NCBI GenBank assembly: GCA_012511975.1
Contig: JAAZEZ010000015.1
Span: 1 to 38,478 of the forward strand
Reading direction: 5' to 3'
Length of the DNA: 38,478 bases
From: Bacteroidales bacterium
Lineage (GTDB): Bacteria; Bacteroidota; Bacteroidia; Bacteroidales; UBA932
This document shows, in pieces, positions 22,297-30,836 of the stretch (position 1 is its first letter; the number at the start of each line of letters is the position of its first letter). Position numbers and translations under genes: made by a program. The notes beneath the pieces were generated by a model. That model was not told the origin of the DNA, ran no database searches, and worked only from the letters and a program-made list of their open reading frames with translations.

Positions 22297-25200
22297 TCTT
22301 CATAGAGCCTGTATGCCCTCTGTATTCATTTGCATAGAGCGATTCTATCTCCACGAGTGAAGTTGAGAAAGTGCCCTCCTGCGTAATATAGAAACGTTCT
22401 TCGATGGTCAGATTTCCTTCGGGCAACAGCTCAAAATAGTAATTGGTGAGTGACTCATGCTGCTCCTTGTAAAATTCTCCCCAAAATCCTGTAAAAAAGA
22501 ATGATCTCTCATCCAATGGATAGAAACAGGCGGGACGCATCGCTTTCATCCTCACAAAACTGCGGTTTTCGCTATTCTTGATAAAGTATCGGGCAATAAT
22601 CTCGTCTCCTATATTGAGTTTGTCGCCATCCATTATCACTTTAGAATCGGAGGCCCTCACAAATTCCCTGTTAACCTCGATTTCATTTGCCGCAGGCTTG
22701 ACATCATCGATTACGGTATCATAAGTGTAGTAAACCGCACCCAGTTTGAGATCTTTTGCGCCGCTTGCAATCAGCGCATGTACTGCATCGGTAGTAGCAA
22801 CCGTGTTTTCCCAGGCCTGGTTGTGTTTCTGCAGGAGCATCCACAATGCCAGCGAATCCACCATATCCTTCTCGCCGAGTCTGGCGAAAAGTGTCATCAG
22901 TTTTGCATGAGCATAAATCTCGCTATTCATAAGGCCTCTGAAAGGCATCACCGCATTAGGGAAATAGCATCCTATTGTAGGATTTACCACCGCATAATCT
23001 TTTAGCGAAGTTTTGAGATCCTCAATTCTCGATTCAAACTTTTTATTCCAATAATTGGTCTCCTTGCTGTTGAGTAATATATGAGCAAGTCTGGCTTTAT
23101 TCAAAATTGCAATCTTTTGCCAACCATCAGCAGTATTTGAAAGGAATTTGTCAAATGCGGTCGAAACCTTTCCCTTCATCTGATACTCCAAATAGTGGCT
23201 GCGCACATAAAACAGTTCTATATAATTGAATGGATTATACCCTTCGCGGTTATAGGCTTCGCGGATTTTTTCGTCAATATAACTTACTGCGCCTTCCACA
23301 AGTTTTTTCTCCGACTCACTGAATTCCAATGCACCAAAATTGCGCAACTGACACATTTTTTCAAGGAAAAACAGTGTAAGCCGCTCGGAAGAGGGCATAC
23401 CATCAAACCAGGCGAAACCGCCGTCTGAATTGTTGAGTTTGGAAAGCGCAGTTATCGCCTCATTGCGGAAACTTTCCGTTGATGCGCTATCTACTTCCTT
23501 CTGATCCAAGGTCAGCACCTTTGCTCTCATCTGATTGATATAGAGAGCTAAGGTCCAATCTATAGCATTATTGGACTCTGGCTTTGAAACCACCGGCAGC
23601 GACTCTTTTACAGCAGTAAGTGTGGAATATTCGGCGTGTCTTATTCGCGGATTGCGCGCCTTAATGCGTTGGTGAAGCTGATCCTCATAATATTTGTGGC
23701 CGTGAGGCCCGCCTATTACAAAGGAGGCCGCTTCGGTGATGGTAATCTCCTTCGGAAGAATGGTAACAATATGTTTTTCACCATCACTGAAATTGCCCGC
23801 TTTAAAACGGATAACAACTCCGAGTTTACTGACATTTTCGGGCGGAGTAATGCTCCAGGCGAGCTCCTTTTGCGCACCTACTGCAAGAGTAAGTACCTTT
23901 GATTCCGTATCTTTAAGGGTTAACTTCTCCCCTGTCTCTTCGTTGTAAAACTCTATATATCCATTGCCCTGCAGCTGTTCGTCGCTGAGATTTACCACTT
24001 TGCTCTTTATGACGATCTTGTCGCCCTCACGGATAAAGAGAGGAATATTTGGCACAACCATCAGCTCTTTGCGCACTATAAGTGAGCGCTCCGCATTACC
24101 GGTTTTAAGGGATTTGTCGTAGCCCATCACCAGCACACGGAAGGTCGAAAGAAGATCCCCTGTAGTATATTCCACCTCCACTTTTCCATCACGATCGCTC
24201 CTCAGATGAGGATAAAAGGCAATAAGCTCGCCGAATTGAGACCTTACAGTCGTCTCTTCAGCCTCCTGGCCGTCCCCCGCTTCTGTATCAATGCTACGCT
24301 CCTCCTCGACATCCATCAGATCCATTACCAATGGTATGGATTCAAGTGCGGCATTGGCACCAGATACTGAGGAACTCTTGGAAAGCGCTTTCCTTTTTTC
24401 GAATAACCGGAACCCGTAATAAGTCCGATAGGAGTCGCCGAGAGTTGTTCTTATATAGGGTGCGGAGTTGTACACCTTTACATCAAGCGGATTAAATGAG
24501 AATGAATTTGCTCCATACCTATCGGTGGTCTTGTCAAAAATTGAAACTACATATTCCGCATCAGGAGCTCCGATAATGGTGAATTTTTCTTTGCTTTGAG
24601 GGCCGGTGCAATCTCTGAACGATTCAATGCCAACATTAAAAAGGACCTTGTCCGGACGTGAAAATTCATATTGATGATCAATCGCCTCACCATTACGGAA
24701 GCCAAAAATGGACATTTTAACCGAACTGCGATATTCCTCCTTGTATGGCAAGCTGATTCTGAGTACCTCATTTTTGAGATGCAGAGATTCCCTGTGGTGG
24801 CATTTATGATTGTCAAAAAGACCCATTTCCAGCCAAAGATTATCTTCAGTTGTACCTATAAGGAATTCTATGCCATTTTCGGTAACAATAGGATAGTAAA
24901 AATAGACCGCCTTGACCGGCAGACGATTTTCATTCGTATCAAAAATCACTATTTCAGTTTTGCCCTCTATCTCAATCCCCCTGTAAACGCTCTTATAGGC
25001 CAGTGTATATGCACCTGACTTTACAGAAGCAAAGTCAAAGGGAATTTCACTGTTTGATGAGACTGTTTCGCTTCCAACCACCTTCCCATCTTGCAACAAA
25101 GAATAAGTAACCTTCGTTTCATAGGGACGATAGTTCAGGTTATCCACTGTAAATGTAACTGCCTTAACCTCATTTTTCTCCACAATCACCCTTGAAACAT

Positions 25201-27139
25201 TGTTATCCGGATCTTTGTAGCTTTGTGACATCGGAGTGGAGAAACGCAGTCCCATTACCAAAGGAATGTCGGAAACCCTGACAGTAGTGCTCTTGCTGTG
25301 AGTCTCTCCCTGAGGGTCGGTCACCTTGGTATCTATCACAAATGCTATGACATCTTCCGAATGCTCTTTCGGATTGAAAGAATCTCCGGCAGGATGTTTC
25401 GCAATAAAGGATATTTCAAAATGTCCATCGTTGTCCGACAAAACCTCTCCGGAAGTCACCTCTTCCGAATAATAACTATTATAGGATCTATGGCCGGGAT
25501 GCCATACTGAATGGCATGTTACCGAGTATTCTACTTTGCATCCTGCAATGGAATAGCCGGCAAAACTCTCAACGGTGCCTTTTTGACGCACTATATCGGA
25601 AAAGATATAGACTCCCTCATTCGGTTCCAGTTTGAAATCAAAATTGGGCCTTTTATAGGTCTCGACTCGCACCTCGCCAAGATGGCGGTATTCGGACATA
25701 ATATAATATTTGCCGTTTTTACTCTCTTCCGGGAGTGTGAAAAAACCGCTGGCGGATCCCATATCGTTTGTCACCACTTTAAAGGTGGCAAATGGTTTAT
25801 CTTCAGAAGTATGACGTATAGAGAGCTCAATAGGCTTATTGGCTAAAACCTCACCCCTTTCCCTGTCGCTTTTATAGCAAATTACCTTGAAAAAAATGGT
25901 ATCGGAAGGCTTGTAGAGCTTACGGTCGGTGTAGAGTGACATCCCCTCCGACATCCTTTCCCGATCTAACTCGGTTTCAACTCTATAATTGTCCACTGAG
26001 AGCAAAGGCGCATAGATATCCTTGCCGGCAGATACCCTGAGGGCCCAGTCTATATATTCTTTACCCTTCTTTTGTTCGAATTCCATAGGCAGCTCTGTAA
26101 ATCCCTTCTGAGTGACTATGGCCTTCTTTGCCGGAGTTATTTTCACAATGCTGCCGGAATATTTCCTGCCTGGATTCCTGTAAGCTTCAGCCAAAACTTC
26201 TTTATAAGGTTTGCCGGTAACGATGTTCGCTGCATATATCTCCTGAACATTGCCCACCTTGCGAAGTCCCGTGGCTACCGAGCTGACACAAATATCTGTG
26301 TATGAATCGTGTTTTCCGGAATGGAAATGGAGGACATAATTACCTGCCTGCCCACAGGAAATGGTATCGCGCTTTTCACCCGGAATATTGTACTCGTCAG
26401 GCATATCGTATGTATGGGAAGAAACCTTTGTGGAGATGCGTTTGAGATCGAACAAACCGAACCTGTAGCCCTCCTTCCAAAAACGGTTGTCATTGAGACG
26501 ATATATATCGAGAGTGACACGGCTGAGATTGCGTGTGCTGATCCTAATCGCTACATCTTGATGCGGGACATATTGGTTCCTATAGCCACTGATAGATCCG
26601 GATAAGTCTTCGGAGTCCATACTCTCTACTATCTCTTTCACATTATCGTAATAGTAATCTTTGGAAGAATGCCCCTTGAGCAGGTCAAGGCAACGTGATT
26701 TGAAAGCCAGATAGTCGGCACCGCTCTTATCAAACCTGTAGTCTATATTGCGCTTTTCCTCCAAAAGTTTGTGGTAATGGAGCCTTAAAACTCTGGGATG
26801 ATCAGAATATTTGGCAATACTTCCATTGAGGTCTCCCAGCACAATGCTCCGTATAAGATCGACCTTTGAATAGTATGGACTGGCCTCTTTCCAATTGTAT
26901 TCGCGAAGCTGGTCCAGCTTTGTTTCGCAGACAACCAGAAGCTCAAGGCCGTCATCCGCCTTCGTTGCGAGATCTTCCAGTTCATCAAGATATTTGACGG
27001 CAGTCTGGGGAAGACCTTTTTTCAAAGCCTTCTCCACTTTAGCCCATAAGTCGCTGTAATCGACTGACTTGTAAGATTGTGCGTTTATCATGGATGTCAT
27101 AGGTATTATCAACAATAAAAAAGTGAGTAATCGTTTCAT
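22283..27139 (-). CDS. Alpha-2-macroglobulin-like secreted protein (MG2 domain)
   Basis: A 1,618-residue exported protein with a cleavable signal peptide (MKRLLTFLLLIIPMTSMINA). An N-terminal helical region precedes macroglobulin domains. The MG2 domain lies at about residues 405-480 (TDRKLYKPSDTIFFKVICY and SASGFFTLPEESKNGKYYI). The central A2M segment lies near 966-1015 (FYPHLRSDRDGKVEVEYTTG, TFRVLVMGYDKSLKTGNAE). An alpha-alpha toroid-like C-terminal region includes GGFAWFDGMPSSERLTLFFLEK. No CxEQ thioester motif exists anywhere in the protein; the corresponding region near 1186 reads SNNAIDW. It is therefore unlikely to trap proteases covalently. Family proteins are thought to act as periplasmic protease inhibitors or structural factors. 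It is probably monocistronic, with its own promoter box at 27207-27214. Confidence 0.88.
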   Translation of the reverse strand: MKRLLTFLLLIIPMTSMINAQSYKSVDYSDLWAKVEKALKKGLPQTAVKYLDELEDLATKADDGLELLVVCETKLDQLREYNWKEASPYYSKVDLIRSIVLGDLNGSIAKYSDHPRVLRLHYHKLLEEKRNIDYRFDKSGADYLAFKSRCLDLLKGHSSKDYYYDNVKEIVESMDSEDLSGSISGYRNQYVPHQDVAIRISTRNLSRVTLDIYRLNDNRFWKEGYRFGLFDLKRISTKVSSHTYDMPDEYNIPGEKRDTISCGQAGNYVLHFHSGKHDSYTDICVSSVATGLRKVGNVQEIYAANIVTGKPYKEVLAEAYRNPGRKYSGSIVKITPAKKAIVTQKGFTELPMEFEQKKGKEYIDWALRVSAGKDIYAPLLSVDNYRVETELDRERMSEGMSLYTDRKLYKPSDTIFFKVICYKSDRERGEVLANKPIELSIRHTSEDKPFATFKVVTNDMGSASGFFTLPEESKNGKYYIMSEYRHLGEVRVETYKRPNFDFKLEPNEGVYIFSDIVRQKGTVESFAGYSIAGCKVEYSVTCHSVWHPGHRSYNSYYSEEVTSGEVLSDNDGHFEISFIAKHPAGDSFNPKEHSEDVIAFVIDTKVTDPQGETHSKSTTVRVSDIPLVMGLRFSTPMSQSYKDPDNNVSRVIVEKNEVKAVTFTVDNLNYRPYETKVTYSLLQDGKVVGSETVSSNSEIPFDFASVKSGAYTLAYKSVYRGIEIEGKTEIVIFDTNENRLPVKAVYFYYPIVTENGIEFLIGTTEDNLWLEMGLFDNHKCHHRESLHLKNEVLRISLPYKEEYRSSVKMSIFGFRNGEAIDHQYEFSRPDKVLFNVGIESFRDCTGPQSKEKFTIIGAPDAEYVVSIFDKTTDRYGANSFSFNPLDVKVYNSAPYIRTTLGDSYRTYYGFRLFEKRKALSKSSSVSGANAALESIPLVMDLMDVEEERSIDTEAGDGQEAEETTVRSQFGELIAFYPHLRSDRDGKVEVEYTTGDLLSTFRVLVMGYDKSLKTGNAERSLIVRKELMVVPNIPLFIREGDKIVIKSKVVNLSDEQLQGNGYIEFYNEETGEKLTLKDTESKVLTLAVGAQKELAWSITPPENVSKLGVVIRFKAGNFSDGEKHIVTILPKEITITEAASFVIGGPHGHKYYEDQLHQRIKARNPRIRHAEYSTLTAVKESLPVVSKPESNNAIDWTLALYINQMRAKVLTLDQKEVDSASTESFRNEAITALSKLNNSDGGFAWFDGMPSSERLTLFFLEKMCQLRNFGALEFSESEKKLVEGAVSYIDEKIREAYNREGYNPFNYIELFYVRSHYLEYQMKGKVSTAFDKFLSNTADGWQKIAILNKARLAHILLNSKETNYWNKKFESRIEDLKTSLKDYAVVNPTIGCYFPNAVMPFRGLMNSEIYAHAKLMTLFARLGEKDMVDSLALWMLLQKHNQAWENTVATTDAVHALIASGAKDLKLGAVYYTYDTVIDDVKPAANEIEVNREFVRASDSKVIMDGDKLNIGDEIIARYFIKNSENRSFVRMKAMRPACFYPLDERSFFFTGFWGEFYKEQHESLTNYYFELLPEGNLTIEERFYITQEGTFSTSLVEIESLYANEYRGHTGSMKITSK

Positions 27140-27196
27140 AACCTCTTGATTTTATGTTTAATCAATAGTGTTTCCAAAAACATGCCATTATTTTCA

Positions 27197-27204
27197 TACC
27201 TTTG
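27197..27204 (+). promoter_or_regulatory. -7 promoter box for tgt
   Basis: TACCTTTG matches TAnnTTTG and lies 20 bases before the tgt ATG, giving a very short leader. A TTTCC at about 27171 lies at roughly the -33 spacing. The box is two bases from the oppositely directed box at 27207-27214. Confidence 0.55.
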
Positions 27205-27206
27205 CT

Positions 27207-27214
27207 CAAATTTA
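27207..27214 (-). promoter_or_regulatory. -7 promoter box for the macroglobulin-like gene
   Basis: The minus strand reads TAAATTTG, a perfect TAnnTTTG match, 67 bases upstream of the macroglobulin-like start. It practically abuts the tgt box on the other strand. Confidence 0.45.
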
Positions 27215-27224
27215 GCAAAAGGAA

Positions 27225-28358
27225 ATGAAATTCACGCTACAGGCAAAGGATAAGAGCGGTACAGCTGCAAGATGCGGAGTAATAGAAACCGACCACGGAA
27301 GGATTGAAACCCCGATTTTCATGCCCGTAGGTACAGTTGGTTCTGTAAAGGGAGTCTATCACCGCGATCTTGAGGAAGATATCGGTGCTGAGATAATTCT
27401 GGGTAATACCTATCATCTCTACCTTCGTCCCGGACTTGATATTCTCAGTCAGGCGGGCGGACTGCACAAATTCATCTCCTGGAACAAGCCCATCCTGACC
27501 GATAGCGGCGGATATCAGGTCTTCTCTCTTGCGCAGTGCCGCAAACTCACCGACGAGGGATATGAATTTCAGTCGCACATTGATGGCTCAAGGCACATTT
27601 TCACTCCGGAAAATAATGTCGATATCCAACGCATCATAGGTGCGGACATCATAATGGCTCTTGATGAATGCTGCCCGGGTGATGCTGACTTCAAGTATGC
27701 CTCCAAATCTCTCGACCTTACCCTGAAGTGGCTCAAACGGTGTATTGCTCAATTTGACAGCACAGAGCCCCTTTATGGTCACCATCAGGCCTTCTTCCCG
27801 ATAGTCCAGGGTTGCATTTATCCCGACCTAAGACGTAAAGCTGCCGAGGAACTTACCGCCCTCGACAGGGAAGGCTATGCTATCGGAGGACTCTCAGTAG
27901 GTGAACCCACTGAACTGATGTACCAAATGATAGAGGAAGTACACCCTATTCTGCCTCAGGATAAACCCCGTTATCTGATGGGAGTAGGCACTCCTGCAAA
28001 TATACTTGAGGCTATTGCCCGTGGAATTGATATGTTTGACTGTGTCATGCCTACTCGTAACGGACGTAACGGGATGCTATTTACAAGCGAGGGCATTATT
28101 AATATCCGTAACCGCAAATGGGCTGATGACTTCTCCCACATCGATCCCGATGGTACATCTTTTGTTGACAGAACCTACACCAAGGCCTATCTGAGACACC
28201 TCTTCATTGCAGGAGAGATGCTCGGAGCCCAGATTGCAAGTGAACACAATCTCGCTTTTTACCTCAACCTTGTAAAAATGGCCCGTGAGCATATACTCAA
28301 AGGAGATTTCAACCTATGGAAACACGCTATGGTAACAAAACTTGAAACGAGACTTTAA
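27225..28358 (+). CDS. tgt: tRNA-guanine transglycosylase
   Basis: A 377-residue enzyme that exchanges guanine-34 for the queuosine precursor in tRNAs with GUN anticodons. Core motifs are FMPVGTVGSVKGV, LGNTYHLYLRPG, LTDSGGYQVFSLA (catalytic Asp), MALDECCPG, GGLSVGEP and FDCVMPTRNGRNGML (nucleophile Asp). Oddly, the CxCxxC zinc ligands expected before the YSRAYLHHL-type segment are absent: the stretch reads DPDGTSFVDRTYTKAYLRHL, with Gly, Ser and Asp where the three Cys usually are, although the fourth ligand His in EHNLAFY remains. This may be a lineage trait. It leads an operon with the lptF-like and nupG-like genes. Confidence 0.95.
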   Translation: MKFTLQAKDKSGTAARCGVIETDHGRIETPIFMPVGTVGSVKGVYHRDLEEDIGAEIILGNTYHLYLRPGLDILSQAGGLHKFISWNKPILTDSGGYQVFSLAQCRKLTDEGYEFQSHIDGSRHIFTPENNVDIQRIIGADIIMALDECCPGDADFKYASKSLDLTLKWLKRCIAQFDSTEPLYGHHQAFFPIVQGCIYPDLRRKAAEELTALDREGYAIGGLSVGEPTELMYQMIEEVHPILPQDKPRYLMGVGTPANILEAIARGIDMFDCVMPTRNGRNGMLFTSEGIINIRNRKWADDFSHIDPDGTSFVDRTYTKAYLRHLFIAGEMLGAQIASEHNLAFYLNLVKMAREHILKGDFNLWKHAMVTKLETRL

Positions 28359-28371
28359 TCGCTACGGCACG

Positions 28372-29469
28372 ATGAAGAAGCCTGAACTCAAAATACTGGA
28401 CAAATATATCATTAGGAAATTCATAGGTACCTATTTCTTCATCCTGATGATTGCCACGCTTATCATCATAATATTTGATATCAGTGAGAAAATTGACAAA
28501 TTTGTCGATAACCAGGTTCCCTTAAAAGAGATTGTATTCGATTATTTCGGTGGATTCATTCCCTGGATACTAAACAGTTTTAGTTCAATTGTTGTGTTCC
28601 TGGCGGTGATATCTTTCACTTCCAAACTGGCGCAAAGAAGTGAGATTATCGCGATGCTTTCTAGTGGAATAAGTTTCAACAGAATGATGAGGCCATATAT
28701 GCTCTCCGCAGCGTTTATTGCAACATTAACCCTTCTGCTGGGCATCTTTATAATCCCCCCGGTCAACCATATACGTCTGGAGTTTGAAAACAAATACATA
28801 AAGCAGCAACAGACGGCCTCAGCGACCAGCAAGATCCACTACCAGATAGCTCCGGGCGAATTTGTCTTTGTGGAGCAGTTCAGTTCCTGGGCCAACACCG
28901 CATACAGGTTTACCCTCGAGACCATCGAGGACAACCGTATTGTCTCCAAGCTTTCCGCCGAATCAGCAGTGTGGGACACCACTTTTAATGGCTGGAAACT
29001 GCGCAACTGGTATATCAGGGACTTTTACAACGAAGAATCGGAAATAGTGCGTACCGGCAAGGAGCTCGATACTGTGATCGATCTCACCCTGGAAGATTTC
29101 TACCGGCGCAGGAACATCGCCGAATCCCTGTCACATAAAGAACTTAATGAACTTATTGATGTACAGACCATGCGCGGGGATGCACTGGTATTGTATGCAC
29201 TTATAGAGAAAAACAACCGTATAGCGATGCCCTTTTCAGCATTTGTGCTGACAGTAATGGGCGTTGCTCTATCATCCCGCAAGCGGCGTGGAGGGATGGG
29301 TCTCAATATAGGAATAGGCATCGCACTAAGTTTCATCTATATCCTTTCCATGCGCTTCAGCGAAATGCCGGTCCACACCGGCGCCCTTTCTCCGGCGTTT
29401 GCACTTTGGCTACCGAATATAATATTCTCCATAGTGGCACTGATTCTCTACAGGATGGCACCGAAATAA
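28372..29469 (+). CDS. LptF/LptG-family lipopolysaccharide export permease
   Basis: A 365-residue inner-membrane permease of the YjgP/YjgQ family, which with LptB drives lipopolysaccharide out of the inner membrane. It starts MKKPELKILDKYIIRKFIGTYF and has three N-terminal helices (about residues 14-34, 52-76, 97-120), a periplasmic jelly-roll insert, and three C-terminal helices (after KNNRIAMPFSAFVLTVMGVALSS). The upstream Met at 28342 was not chosen because it overlaps tgt and its extra ten residues do not match the family. Being adjacent to tgt is common in Bacteroidales. It probably partners with the permease half of the fusion at 15401-17833; which of the two is LptF or LptG is not decided here. 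Confidence 0.88.
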   Translation: MKKPELKILDKYIIRKFIGTYFFILMIATLIIIIFDISEKIDKFVDNQVPLKEIVFDYFGGFIPWILNSFSSIVVFLAVISFTSKLAQRSEIIAMLSSGISFNRMMRPYMLSAAFIATLTLLLGIFIIPPVNHIRLEFENKYIKQQQTASATSKIHYQIAPGEFVFVEQFSSWANTAYRFTLETIEDNRIVSKLSAESAVWDTTFNGWKLRNWYIRDFYNEESEIVRTGKELDTVIDLTLEDFYRRRNIAESLSHKELNELIDVQTMRGDALVLYALIEKNNRIAMPFSAFVLTVMGVALSSRKRRGGMGLNIGIGIALSFIYILSMRFSEMPVHTGALSPAFALWLPNIIFSIVALILYRMAPK

Positions 29470-29485
29470 TTTTATACTTAACAAT

Positions 29486-30745
29486 ATGAGCACAAAACTT
29501 AGACTGATTATTGCCAATTTTCTAGAATTTGCAGTCTGGGGAGCGTACCTGACCTCACAGGGAAGATACCTCGGAACTATCGGACTTGCAGAACAAATAG
29601 GTTGGTTTTATTCAATTCAGGGCATAGTTTCCATCTTTATGCCCGCATTAATCGGCATTATCGCTGACAAATGGATTCCCGCACAGAAGCTTCTCGGTAT
29701 CTGCCACGGCCTTGCAGCCCTATTAATGATGGCTACGGGTTGGTACGGTTTGACTGCAGAAACAGTTCAGTTTGGAACCATCTTTACATTATATTCCTTT
29801 AGCGTGGCATTCTTCATGCCGACCATAGCTCTGATCAATTCAGTCTCTTATGTCGCCCTTGAAAAAGCAGGAATGGACACGGTAAAGGTCTTCCCCTCGA
29901 TCCGTATCTGGGGTACCATCGGCTTTATCGTTTCAATGTGGTGTGTAGACCTTATGGGCATACAGGCCTCTGCCTACCAATATATCTTCTCCGGTATACT
30001 CGGCCTTATTCTTGCCGGCTACAGCTTTACATTGGCAGATTGTCCTGTAAGCAAGGGTGGAGAGAAAAAGTCTCTTGTGGAGGCTATGGGTCTGAAAGCT
30101 TTTGCGCTCTTTAAAGAGAGCAGAATGGCTATCTTCTTTATCTTCTCGATGCTTCTGGGTGTAGCTCTGCAAATCACCAACAGTTTTGCTAATCCATTCC
30201 TTGGAGACTTTGCCGGTATCGAAGCCTATGCTGACACATTTGGTGTGAAGCACTCAAATATATTGATTTCGCTCTCACAGATTTCTGAGGCGCTTTGTAT
30301 CCTGTTGATTCCCTTCTTCCTCCGCAGATATGGCATTAAGAAGGTTATGCTGATTGCAATGTTTGCCTGGGTGCTCAGATTTGTCTTTTTCGGACTTGGC
30401 AATCCGGGCAACGGAGTATGGCTCTTTGTCCTTTCTATGCTTGTTTATGGTGTTGCCTTTGATTTCTTTAACATTTCCGGCTCCCTTTTCGTGGACAGAA
30501 ATACCGATCACAGTATCCGTTCCAGCGCACAGGGCCTATTTATGTTGATGACCAACGGCATCGGTGCGGCAATCGGAACACTCGGAGCTCAGGCCGTAGT
30601 CAATGCTCTTGTCAATTCACAGACAGATCCTATCGCTAAAATGGAAGGCTGGAGTCACACCTGGTTCATTTTTGCCGCCTACGCGCTGGTAATCGCCATA
30701 GCCTTTGCGATTTTATTCAAATACGAACACGTACCGGAGAAATAG
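29486..30745 (+). CDS. Nucleoside:H+ symporter of the MFS (NupG-like)
   Basis: A 419-residue major-facilitator transporter of the nucleoside:proton symporter family. The N-terminal helix LRLIIANFLEFAVWGAYLTS and following GRYLG with the next helix SIQGIVSIFMPALIGIIADKW are typical of NupG/XapB. About twelve membrane helices are visible, with GTIGFIVSMW and the C-terminal HTWFIFAAYALVIAIAFAILF. The exact substrate (nucleosides, xanthosine or a related compound) is inferred. It lies 16 bases after the lptF-like gene and is the last gene before the terminator at 30761-30805, so it is probably transcribed from the tgt promoter. Confidence 0.88.
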   Translation: MSTKLRLIIANFLEFAVWGAYLTSQGRYLGTIGLAEQIGWFYSIQGIVSIFMPALIGIIADKWIPAQKLLGICHGLAALLMMATGWYGLTAETVQFGTIFTLYSFSVAFFMPTIALINSVSYVALEKAGMDTVKVFPSIRIWGTIGFIVSMWCVDLMGIQASAYQYIFSGILGLILAGYSFTLADCPVSKGGEKKSLVEAMGLKAFALFKESRMAIFFIFSMLLGVALQITNSFANPFLGDFAGIEAYADTFGVKHSNILISLSQISEALCILLIPFFLRRYGIKKVMLIAMFAWVLRFVFFGLGNPGNGVWLFVLSMLVYGVAFDFFNISGSLFVDRNTDHSIRSSAQGLFMLMTNGIGAAIGTLGAQAVVNALVNSQTDPIAKMEGWSHTWFIFAAYALVIAIAFAILFKYEHVPEK

Positions 30746-30760
30746 ATCAGACTATATTTA

Positions 30761-30805
30761 AATGGGGGTCACATCATAAATCATTATGACATGACCCCCA
30801 TTTTT
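30761..30805. terminator. Strong intrinsic terminator, probably bidirectional
   Basis: AAATGGGGGTCA (from 30760) pairs with TGACCCCCATTT, and the stem extends inward by TCATAA/TTATGA past a two-base mismatch, with a short loop. A T-run follows on the plus strand (30801-30805). It lies between the convergent nupG-like gene and the unknown lipoprotein gene and could serve both. Confidence 0.85.
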
Positions 30806-30836
30806 ATTACGGTTTAGATTCTTTCTATTATTTCAG

